From contig JAKQKQ010000142.1 of assembly GCA_029560585.1 (NCBI GenBank), positions 1 through 64,000 on the forward strand: a stretch of DNA of 64,000 bases, given 5' to 3'. Below the pieces are notes generated by a model, which did not search any database, was not told the origin of the DNA, and worked only from the letters and a program-made list of their open reading frames with translations. Both the position numbers and the translations under genes were made by a program. Positions within the stretch are counted from its first letter, which is position 1, and each line of letters opens with the position of its first letter. This document shows positions 53,443 to 60,819 of the stretch, piece after piece. The stretch comes from Verrucomicrobiota bacterium. Lineage in GTDB: Bacteria > Verrucomicrobiota > Verrucomicrobiia > JADLBR01.

Positions 53443-54515
53443 ACGACCTCCTTCCTGCCGAACGGAAACGACCGCATGCCGCGCACGGCATCATAGGCAC
53501 TGCCAATGTCCGCCAGCGCTCCGATGTCCCCGTTCCCAAGCAAGTCCTGCCCCTCGCACCCCTGGCCCCGGATCCATTTCCTGTCGAAGCGGTCCACGTA
53601 TTGACTGCACAGGCGTCCGTACGCGTGGAGACCATCGCGCCGACACTTCCCCAGTTTCGGCACGAAGACACACAACGGCAGCAGCACCTGCGCCATCGCG
53701 AGCACAAGGGCGCCGATCATCTCGATCTTGAAATCCATGACCGCCTTGCCGCCGTGGAAGACCTGGCTGGCGATGAGGCCGGCGACCAGCGCCCCCTGCG
53801 CGGTCACCAGAGGGGCAAAGGCCTCCACCGTGGTGCCGAGAAAACCAAGGCCACCCGACCGGTCCGCGTGCGTCGGCACCAGGCGGAGATCCATGCGCGC
53901 GATGCGCATGAGCGCGCCGAACCACACCAGCATCCGGTAGAACCATCGAAAGGTGATGAACTGGAAGAACGGCACGCTCACCCAGGTGTACCACTGCCCC
54001 GCCGCGGTCAACTCGACTCCGCCCGCGCCCGCGTGCGCGTACCACGTCGCCGTTTTGAGCGCGCCCTCGGCCAGCCACGCAGACCGCCCCACCGTCAACG
54101 CCAGCGTCATCAGGACGAGTTCGACCGCGACCGAATTCCGCCATCGGATCGCCGAATCCAAAATCCTGTCGAACGAGCCGCGCTCCGACGCCGGCACGAT
54201 CCCCGCATCCGTGAAGTGTGCGATCACCGCCCGCAACCGCACGTGCACGATCGGCTCCGCCAGGATGAACAAGGGCATCGCGATCAGGAAGCGCACGTGC
54301 GCCTCGATGTCGTTCAGAAATGGCACATCGACACCCCCGAACGCCGCCCCACCCCAGAGGCTGAGCAGCGCCAACGGCAACCAAGCGAACAGCGGAATCG
54401 CCACCAACCGCCGCGCGAGCAGATCCAGCGGCGGCTTCGCTAGACCAGCCTTAAGATACAGCTGGTACAGCGGCCCGCCCAGGGCCATTGAAAAATCCGC
54501 AGATCGATCGTTCAT
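53343..54515 (-). CDS. Conserved multi-spanning membrane protein of unknown function
   Basis: A 390-residue protein with about six membrane segments: LVAIPLFAWLPLALLSLWGG, FLIAMPLFILAEPIVHVRLRAVI, AVELVLMTLALTVGRSAW, FFQFITFRWFYRMLVWFGALMRI, LVTAQGALVAGLIASQVF and LVLAMAQVLLPLCVFVPKLGK, plus a C-terminal one. Between the last two it has a conserved-looking soluble stretch with Cys residues (CRRDGLHAYGRLCSQYVDRFDRKWIRGQGCEGQDLLGNGDIGALADIGSAY). Similar proteins occur in several phyla as uncharacterised. It is 26 bases downstream of no relative; the FadL-like gene lies upstream in the same direction. Confidence 0.75.
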   Translation of the reverse strand: MNDRSADFSMALGGPLYQLYLKAGLAKPPLDLLARRLVAIPLFAWLPLALLSLWGGAAFGGVDVPFLNDIEAHVRFLIAMPLFILAEPIVHVRLRAVIAHFTDAGIVPASERGSFDRILDSAIRWRNSVAVELVLMTLALTVGRSAWLAEGALKTATWYAHAGAGGVELTAAGQWYTWVSVPFFQFITFRWFYRMLVWFGALMRIARMDLRLVPTHADRSGGLGFLGTTVEAFAPLVTAQGALVAGLIASQVFHGGKAVMDFKIEMIGALVLAMAQVLLPLCVFVPKLGKCRRDGLHAYGRLCSQYVDRFDRKWIRGQGCEGQDLLGNGDIGALADIGSAYDAVRGMRSFPFGRKEVVQLAVAAMLPVAPLFLTMMSPAELLKKIMGFLM

Positions 54516-54541
54516 GGATTGTCACTCACGGCGCCAGAGAT

Positions 54542-56023
54542 TCAGAACCTCCAGCGCAGGTTCACGCCCACGATATGAGAGTAGGCTTTGTCGTAAGCGC
54601 CCGACACGTGCCCGGTGAGAGAATTGCTGTGCACGTCGAGCGAATTGCGACCCATGTCAAGGAGCGTGTAATTGAGGCCGAGGGTCACGTCCTCTTTCCA
54701 GTCGTACTCGATACCCGCCGAGTAGCGGATGTGGCGGTCCACCGGCAGGGCGGGACCGCGCGCTTCGAGTTCCAGCGCGGAGGTGTCGTACGCCCAGCCC
54801 AGTGACGCGGCCAGCCTCCGGCAAGGCCGAAAGCGCGTCCCCACCGCGAAGTGCCATGTATCGCGCATCGGGATCTCGGACGACATCTCCACGTCCTGGA
54901 CGGCATCGACATTGATCTTCATGTCGCCGACATCCTCCCAATTCTGCCACCCGATATTGCCCATCAGCGCAAACGCGGGGCACACCTGCCAGACGGTGCT
55001 GGCCATAACCTCCTGCGGCACGCGCAGGGTCAGCTCGACGTCGGTGCGCTCGATGTCCAGCGCGCCGGCCAACGCCTCCATGACGGCGCCTCGCCCGGTG
55101 ACGCGCAGGGTATCCTTAAAGGTGAACTCGATCGGGCTTCGATAGACCACGCCGACGCGCACATTCCGGCCCGGCTGCACCAGCACACCGAAACTCGCGC
55201 CCGCCCCCCACGCGTCGTCGGAAATCTCGACCAGGCCGTCGTCGTAGTTGTCGTCGGAGGAAGCGACATCCTCTACGCCCTCCAGTTTCTCAGCCAAGTC
55301 CGTGAGCTTCTCGCGGACGGCGCCGGCGCGATCGAAGATGCCGCCTTTCCCACCGCCCGGGCCGCCGCCCGGCAGCCAGCCGATGCCCCAGCCCGGCAAA
55401 CCGTCCAGCATGCCCTGGAGGTTATCGATCGTGTCGGTGAGCGTCTCGCCGACGACGTCGCCGCCGTTGTTGAGCATGGTCTCGGCGCTGACGCGGGCAT
55501 AGCCGATCGTCGCCGTCGCGCCCACGGAGAGCCAATCGGTAACGCGGAGCGCGACGGACGGGCTGAAGCCAACTGCCATCAGGCTGAACTCTTGACTGTA
55601 GTAGCGCCCGGCCCAATCCTCGTCATAGCCTAGGCCCGCCCCCATCAGCCCTGTCATGCTGGTTCCGATGGCGAGGCGGTCGTTCACCGGCCGCACGAAG
55701 AAACTGCCCAGCGCCGGCAGAAACCCGCCCGCGTTGCCGCCCGCGCCGCCGTCCACGTCGGTCCGCCCGTCCGGGTCGAACTTCACGTCGAAAAACATCG
55801 CGTTTGCGCCGGACACGTACTCCGGCTCCCGGAGCAGCACCATCCCCGCGGGGTTGCCCCAAGCCGTCGATGCGTCCTCGGCCGCCGCCGCACGCCCGGC
55901 CGCCGCCCGGCCCTGGTCGGGCGAGCCGTTCTCGTAGACGCCCAATCCGGCCCCGTGCGACAAAACACCCCAGCCGCAAGACGCAAGCCCGCACAAAAAT
56001 ATCCACAACCATCGTTTGCTCAT
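54542..56023 (-). CDS. FadL/OmpP1-family outer-membrane beta-barrel protein
   Basis: A 493-residue protein. ATG 56023 gives a clean signal peptide (MSKRWLWIFLCGLASCGWGVLSHG); the longer frame is rejected. After a hatch region (AEDASTAWGNPAGMVLL with the conserved NPAGM) come alternating amphipathic strands ending HIVGVNLRWRF with the C-terminal Phe of outer-membrane barrels. A Gly-rich insertion (LPGGGPGGGKGGIF, near 255-270) and a coiled stretch (REKLTDLAEKLEGVED) interrupt the barrel, unusual for the family. The family transports long-chain fatty acids or hydrophobic compounds. It lies between the membrane gene and the second sulfatase; relation to them is unclear. Confidence 0.88.
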   Translation of the reverse strand: MSKRWLWIFLCGLASCGWGVLSHGAGLGVYENGSPDQGRAAAGRAAAAEDASTAWGNPAGMVLLREPEYVSGANAMFFDVKFDPDGRTDVDGGAGGNAGGFLPALGSFFVRPVNDRLAIGTSMTGLMGAGLGYDEDWAGRYYSQEFSLMAVGFSPSVALRVTDWLSVGATATIGYARVSAETMLNNGGDVVGETLTDTIDNLQGMLDGLPGWGIGWLPGGGPGGGKGGIFDRAGAVREKLTDLAEKLEGVEDVASSDDNYDDGLVEISDDAWGAGASFGVLVQPGRNVRVGVVYRSPIEFTFKDTLRVTGRGAVMEALAGALDIERTDVELTLRVPQEVMASTVWQVCPAFALMGNIGWQNWEDVGDMKINVDAVQDVEMSSEIPMRDTWHFAVGTRFRPCRRLAASLGWAYDTSALELEARGPALPVDRHIRYSAGIEYDWKEDVTLGLNYTLLDMGRNSLDVHSNSLTGHVSGAYDKAYSHIVGVNLRWRF

Positions 56024-56133
56024 ACTCCAGATCTCCCTGTGCCGAAGGGCGCACCCCGCCACGGCGGGCCATCCATCCCGACCATCGCGCCTTTGCCGCA
56101 CAGATTCCCACGCGCCCCGGCATCCCGTCCGCA

Positions 56134-57561
56134 TCATGGCAGCTCGACCCCGGCATAGTCCTCGTCGATGGGCAGGATCGGTTCGCCATGCATGCCCTTC
56201 ATGACGGCCTTGAACTGATCGACCAGGAACAGCGGTTTGGCGCTTTCCTTCGACAGCGCCTCGATGCGCCGCTGCAACTCGGCCACCTTGTCCGGGTGCC
56301 GCGCGGCAAGGTTGTTCCGCTCCGACGAATCCCGCGCGAGGTCGAATAACTCGACCGCGGGCGGCAGCAGCGTGTGCCAGACGAGTTTCCATTCGTCCCG
56401 GCGCACCGCGGCCCGGAAGGGCTCGATGTTATAGACGATCTCGGAACGCGGCGAAGGCCTGCCGCGCGAGATCGTCTCCCAGACATCGACGCCATCCAAA
56501 GGCCGGGACTTCGCGGTGGAGGCCCCGGCCAGGGCGGCGAGCGTCGGATAGATGTCGACGGCGTGGATGATGCCGTCCACCGTGCCGGGCCGGATGCGCC
56601 CCGGCCAGTTGGCCAGCGCGCAGACGCGCGTGGCCCCTTCGTACAGGGTGCCCTTGCCATCGCGATACGGGCCGTTGTCGCACGGGATCTTCACCTTCGA
56701 CATGTCGGCCATCACGCCGGCGAACATCGCATTGCGCGTCCCGCCGTTGTCGCTGTGGAAGAGGATCAGCGTATTGTCGCGCATCTTTCTCCTCTCAAGC
56801 GCGGCCACGACGCGGCCGACCTCGTCGTCGAGGCACGCGATCATCCCCGCGTAAGTGCGCCGCGTGGCGTCCTTGATGCCGGGGAAACGGTCCAGGTATT
56901 CCTTCGGCACCTGATAGGGCGTGTGGGGCGCATTGAACGCGAGGTACAAATAGAGCGGTGCGGAGGTCTCGTGCCCTTCGATCAGTCTCGCCGCATCCGT
57001 GCCGATGAGCGTCGTGGTGTAGCCCTCCTCCCTGACCGGCTGGTTGTCCCGGAACCAGTCCAGCACGCCCTGCTCTTCGTGGGTGAAGTAATCGAGTTCG
57101 CCGATCATGGCGCCATACTGGTAGTCGAAGCCGCGCTGCCGCGGCCAGTACTTCCGGTCGGCGTGCCCGAGATGCCACTTGCCAATGATCGCTGTCCTGT
57201 AACCCGCCTCCTTGAGGCACTGGGGCATCAGCCATTCGGCGGTGTCCAGGCCGTAGGTGGAAACGGAAGGAATGACAGCCGTCTGCAATCCGTAGCGGAA
57301 GGGATAACGGCCGGTCATCAGGCAGGCCCGCGTCGGGGTGCACATCGGCTGGACGTAGAACTGCGTGAGCTTCGCGCCGGCGGCGGCGAGCGCATCGAGG
57401 TTCGGCGTCTTGATGTCCTCGCAGCCGTTGAAGCCCACGTCCTTCCAGCCCAGATCATCGGCGACGATGTGAACGATGTTGGGCCTCGGCGCGGCAGGTG
57501 CGCCCGCAGCGGCGGCCAGCAGCGCGGCCAACGCAATCTCCCCGTATCGTGGTTTCGTCAT
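56134..57561 (-). CDS. Secreted type I sulfatase (second)
   Basis: A 475-residue sulfatase. ATG 57561 overlaps the response regulator stop by 4 bases (ATGA) and starts a signal peptide (MTKPRYGEIALAALLAAAAGAPAA). Metal Asp pair in HIVADDLGWKDVG (35-36), activation motif MCTPTRACLMTGRYP with Cys74-x-Pro-x-Arg78 (Thr instead of the more usual Ser), then IGKWHLGHADRKYWPRQRGFD and FHSDNGGTRN. Position and coupling put it in one transcript with a two-component system, so its expression is probably controlled by that system. The substrate is unknown. Confidence 0.93.
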   Translation of the reverse strand: MTKPRYGEIALAALLAAAAGAPAAPRPNIVHIVADDLGWKDVGFNGCEDIKTPNLDALAAAGAKLTQFYVQPMCTPTRACLMTGRYPFRYGLQTAVIPSVSTYGLDTAEWLMPQCLKEAGYRTAIIGKWHLGHADRKYWPRQRGFDYQYGAMIGELDYFTHEEQGVLDWFRDNQPVREEGYTTTLIGTDAARLIEGHETSAPLYLYLAFNAPHTPYQVPKEYLDRFPGIKDATRRTYAGMIACLDDEVGRVVAALERRKMRDNTLILFHSDNGGTRNAMFAGVMADMSKVKIPCDNGPYRDGKGTLYEGATRVCALANWPGRIRPGTVDGIIHAVDIYPTLAALAGASTAKSRPLDGVDVWETISRGRPSPRSEIVYNIEPFRAAVRRDEWKLVWHTLLPPAVELFDLARDSSERNNLAARHPDKVAELQRRIEALSKESAKPLFLVDQFKAVMKGMHGEPILPIDEDYAGVELP

Positions 57562-58001
57562 GTCGATTCTCCCCGTGTGAGGTCTCCGTCGATCCCGCCC
57601 GCCAACGCGCTCGCGGGGCGGGTCGCTTCGCGTCCCTCGATGGCCGCGCGCACGGCGGAAAGGAGCGTTTCCTCGTCGAGCGGCTTGAGCAGGTACGCGA
57701 CGGCGCCGAGTCCGCGCGCGCGTTCGCATGCCCCCGGTTCATCGAAAGCGGTGATGACGATCGCCGGAGGCGCATCGGGCCATTTCGCAAGAATCGACAA
57801 CACGTCGAATCCGCCCCGGCCCGGCATCTGCAGATCGAGAAGCAGGCAATTCGGCGGATGCTTCGCCGCCGCCGCCAGAAATTCATCGCCCCCGGAAAAG
57901 CTCTCGACCCCGAAGCCGTTCGCCCGCAAAAGCCGTCCAAGCGCCTTGCGCATCGGCGCCTCGTCATCAAGCATGGCCACGACCGGACGGGACTCTGTCA
58001 T
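57558..58001 (-). CDS. Single-domain response regulator
   Basis: A 147-residue receiver-only regulator; ATG 58001 begins MTESRPVVAMLDDEAPMRKAL. Acidic pair Asp12/Asp13, phosphorylation Asp56 (LLLDLQMPGRGG), Thr in VITAFD and Lys106 (YLLKPLD) are all present. No output domain follows; the last 20 residues are unstructured. It may act as a phosphate sink or intermediate for the kinase upstream. Overlaps the sulfatase start; 105 bases separate it from the FixJ-type regulator. Confidence 0.92.
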   Translation of the reverse strand: MTESRPVVAMLDDEAPMRKALGRLLRANGFGVESFSGGDEFLAAAAKHPPNCLLLDLQMPGRGGFDVLSILAKWPDAPPAIVITAFDEPGACERARGLGAVAYLLKPLDEETLLSAVRAAIEGREATRPASALAGGIDGDLTRGEST

Positions 58002-58106
58002 CGCGGCAGAAACCTGCCGCGAACGGCCTCGCCCCGCCATTACACCTTGGTGCAATACCCGCTTGCGGATCGAAACACGGATGCGGACTGCAGCCGGGAT
58101 TCTCGG

Positions 58107-58730
58107 TCAACGACCCCTGGCCGCCGCCAACTTCTGCGCCGCCCGCACGAGGTCGGCGACCGACTGGACGCCCATCTTCCGCATCACCCGGCCCCGATGG
58201 ACCTTGACGTTCTGCTCGCCGGTGCCCAGGTCCGCGGCGATCTGCTTGTTGAGCTTTCCCGCAACGACGCCCTCCATCACTTCGCGCTCGCGCGGCGTGA
58301 GCCGCAGGAAGCGCGCGCCGAGGTCGGCGGCCTCGGCGATGGTCGCCTGCCGCTCGTCGGCCCCGCGGAGCGCGGCGCGCACCGCGCGCAACAGGTCGGA
58401 ATCGTTCACCGGCTTGGTCAGAAAATCGATCGCCCCGGCCTTCATGGCGCGAACGCTCATGGGGATATCCCCGCGCCCGGTGAGAAACACGACCGGCAAA
58501 GAAATGCCGGCCTGCGCCAGCTGCCGCTGCAACTCCATCCCGTCGACCTCCGGCATCGACACGTCCAGCACCAGGCACCCGCCTTCCCCCGGACGATAGG
58601 TTTCCAGAAAATCCCTGGCGCGGGCGAACGGCCGGACGTCGAATCCTTCGGCGCGCAACAACCGCTCGAGCGCCTTGAGCATGGCGGGCTCGTCGTCGAG
58701 CAGAAAGACGATGCCAGGACGATCTTTCAC
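58107..58730 (-). CDS. FixJ/NarL-family response regulator
   Basis: A 207-residue regulator: receiver domain with Asp11-13, Asp56 (LVLDVSMPEVDG), Thr84 and Lys106 (FLTKPVND), then a LuxR-type helix-turn-helix (LTPREREVMEGVVAGKLNKQIAADLGTGEQNVKVHRGRVMRKMGV, about 143-187). It overlaps the histidine-kinase stop by 4 bases. FixJ-type regulators are usually activators of sigma-70 promoters; likely targets are the coupled sulfatase and the divergent oxidoreductase gene (inference). Confidence 0.95.
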   Translation of the reverse strand: MKDRPGIVFLLDDEPAMLKALERLLRAEGFDVRPFARARDFLETYRPGEGGCLVLDVSMPEVDGMELQRQLAQAGISLPVVFLTGRGDIPMSVRAMKAGAIDFLTKPVNDSDLLRAVRAALRGADERQATIAEAADLGARFLRLTPREREVMEGVVAGKLNKQIAADLGTGEQNVKVHRGRVMRKMGVQSVADLVRAAQKLAAARGR

Positions 58731-60586
58731 AACCGCGTCTCCTGCAACACCGGCAGGGCGACGTGGAACACCGCGCCGCGATCCGGATTGGGTTCTGCCC
58801 AGATCCTGCCCCCGTGTGCCGCGATGATCGAGCGGCAGATGGCAAGGCCCATGCCGAGGCCGTGGCTCTTCGTCGTGAAGAAAGGCTGGAAGATGCGCTC
58901 GGCGTCGCCGTCGGCGAGTCCGCAGCCACTGTCGGCCACCGACACGCGCACCATGGCGCCATCCCGGGCCGTGGCGACGGTCAGCGTGCGCCCGACAGGC
59001 GGCGTCTCCGCCATGGCGTCGCAGCCGTTGATGATGAGATTGAGCAGCACCTGCTGCAGTTGAACACGGTCGCCGGACAACGGCGGCAGTCCCCCGGCCA
59101 AGTCGCGATGTACGGCCACGCCGCGCCCGATCAGGTCGCTGCGCGCCAGCGCGAGCACCTCCTCGATCACATCCCCCACCGCCAGCGGCTCCCGCTTCGG
59201 CTCGCCGCCCTTAAGCAGGGCGCGGAGTCGGCGGATGACCTCGCCAGCGCGACGGTCCTCGGTCACGATGTCCGAGAGGATATCCCGCACCTCGGCGAGA
59301 TCCGGCGGGTCCTTGGCGAGGAACCTCTGGGCCGCCTGCGCGTTGCTGAGTATGGCCGCCAGCGGCTGATTGAGCTCGTGCGCGAGCGAACCCGATAACT
59401 CGCCCAGCACGACCGCCCGGGAAATGTGCGCCAGCTCGGTGCGCTGCTGCTCCAGTTGTCGCTCCGCCTGCTTTTGTCGGGTCACGTCCTGCGAGACGCC
59501 AAGCATCCGCGAGGGCCTCCCCGCGCCATCGAATTCGACGGACCCTCGCGCCGCGATCCACCGCATCGGCCCGCCGCCGGGCGACGCCACCCGGTGCTCG
59601 TTCTCGTAGTCGCCGCCGCCGGCGAGCGCCTTTGCCACCGCGGCGAGCGCTCCCTCCCGGTCGTCTGGATGCAGCCTCTCCAGGAACGCATCGAGGTTCA
59701 CCCGCTCGGACCGGTCGAACCCAAAAAGCGCACGGGCCTCGTCCGTCGCCCAAATCTCATCACCCGGAATGTCCCAAATCCAGAACCCGAGCCCCGTCGC
59801 CACGGCCGCCAGCTCCATGCGCTTCTCGCTGTCGCGCAGAGCCAATTGGCTGGCTTCCAGCTCCCGGGTGATGCGCAAGGTCCGGAACAGGTCCTCGCTC
59901 AACTCGTGGCCCATCGCGGCCAGGATCGGGAGGAAGGCGAAAGTCACCATCAGCGGCGACCGGACCACGCCGGCATGCACCAGCGCTGCGTGGCCCGCGG
60001 CCACAAGGATAAAGAAGACCATCGACCCGCCTACGACCGCCGCTCGGCGGCGGTCATCCCGCCCGCCCCTCCGCCAAAGAGAAAGCGCCGCGTCCGCCAC
60101 GAACACCAGAACGAGCATCGAACTGATCTCGCTCACCCTGGCCAGGGGATTGTGCACCGCCGAGTCGATCACGGAGACACGACCGCCGAGAAACTCAATG
60201 TCCCGCAGCGAAGTGATCACGCGGTATTCCAGGTTCTCGCCCGAGAGAAAATTCAGGATCAGGCTGGCCAGGCGCACCCCGCAAGAAGCGATGCCAAGCC
60301 ATGCCCGACCGGTGCCGAAATAGAACCAGACGAATCCGACGATTCCGGCGTGCAGGGACAAGATCGGCACATGAATCCAGCGGCCGGCCGCGGCGAACTG
60401 CTCGACGGTGGGCGCGCGTATCATCGCAAGCTCGCAGACGGCGATCGCGGCCACGGAGACCGCCGACACCGAAAAGGCCAGATGGGCCCAGGCCGCGCGA
60501 TCCTTCCACCAGACGGCAAGCTGCATCGCCGCCACTGTCAAACACGCTGCGGCAGCGGCGGACCAGGCGACTACAACCCAATTCAT
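58727..60586 (-). CDS. Membrane PAS sensor histidine kinase
   Basis: A 619-residue kinase. N-terminal part (about 1-230) has seven or so membrane segments, a sensor of unknown ligand. A PAS domain follows (about 255-370: GFWIWDIPGDEIWATDEARALFGFDRSERVNLDAFLERLHPDDREGALAAVAKAL, ending MLGVSQDVTRQKQAERQLEQ). H-box SLAHELNQPLAAI with His403, then N-box QQVLLNLIINGCDAM, G1 DSGCGLADG and G2 GLGMGLAICRSI. FixL-like architecture; the partner is the adjacent FixJ-type regulator (4-base overlap). Confidence 0.94.
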   Translation of the reverse strand: MNWVVVAWSAAAAACLTVAAMQLAVWWKDRAAWAHLAFSVSAVSVAAIAVCELAMIRAPTVEQFAAAGRWIHVPILSLHAGIVGFVWFYFGTGRAWLGIASCGVRLASLILNFLSGENLEYRVITSLRDIEFLGGRVSVIDSAVHNPLARVSEISSMLVLVFVADAALSLWRRGGRDDRRRAAVVGGSMVFFILVAAGHAALVHAGVVRSPLMVTFAFLPILAAMGHELSEDLFRTLRITRELEASQLALRDSEKRMELAAVATGLGFWIWDIPGDEIWATDEARALFGFDRSERVNLDAFLERLHPDDREGALAAVAKALAGGGDYENEHRVASPGGGPMRWIAARGSVEFDGAGRPSRMLGVSQDVTRQKQAERQLEQQRTELAHISRAVVLGELSGSLAHELNQPLAAILSNAQAAQRFLAKDPPDLAEVRDILSDIVTEDRRAGEVIRRLRALLKGGEPKREPLAVGDVIEEVLALARSDLIGRGVAVHRDLAGGLPPLSGDRVQLQQVLLNLIINGCDAMAETPPVGRTLTVATARDGAMVRVSVADSGCGLADGDAERIFQPFFTTKSHGLGMGLAICRSIIAAHGGRIWAEPNPDRGAVFHVALPVLQETRL

Positions 60587-60742
60587 GACCCCTAAACAAA
60601 ACCGTCACCCCACTATAACACAAGTATGCAGTGAACCCTTCGCGGACCTTGCGGATGAGACGCTGCCAACGGATACCGACGCGAGACGGCCGTCCCGGCG
60701 CATCGCCTTCCTGTTTCACGCCCGCCCGCCGCGGTGCTTGAC

Positions 60743-60765
60743 TGGTTACTTCATTTTACCAGTGA
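60743..60765. promoter_or_regulatory. Palindrome and minus-strand extended -10 between kinase and oxidoreductase genes
   Basis: ACTGGT-TACTTCATTTT-ACCAGT, 6-base perfect arms (8 with one change) with an 11-base centre. On the minus strand the centre reads TGGTAAAAT, an extended -10 (TGN-TAAAAT) that could start the kinase transcript. It lies in the 233-base divergent spacer. GGGAGG at about 60804-60810 is the ribosome-binding site of the plus-strand gene (GTG 60820). Confidence 0.45.
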
Positions 60766-60819
60766 AACGCCGCTTCCCGCCACCGTCGGTCCGCCTATGT
60801 TGGCGGGAGGAACAAGCAC

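Noticed and set aside
56374-58599. Forward 741-codon frame
   Set aside because: Antisense shadow of the sulfatase and response regulators, whose motifs are intact on the other strand; caused by high GC.
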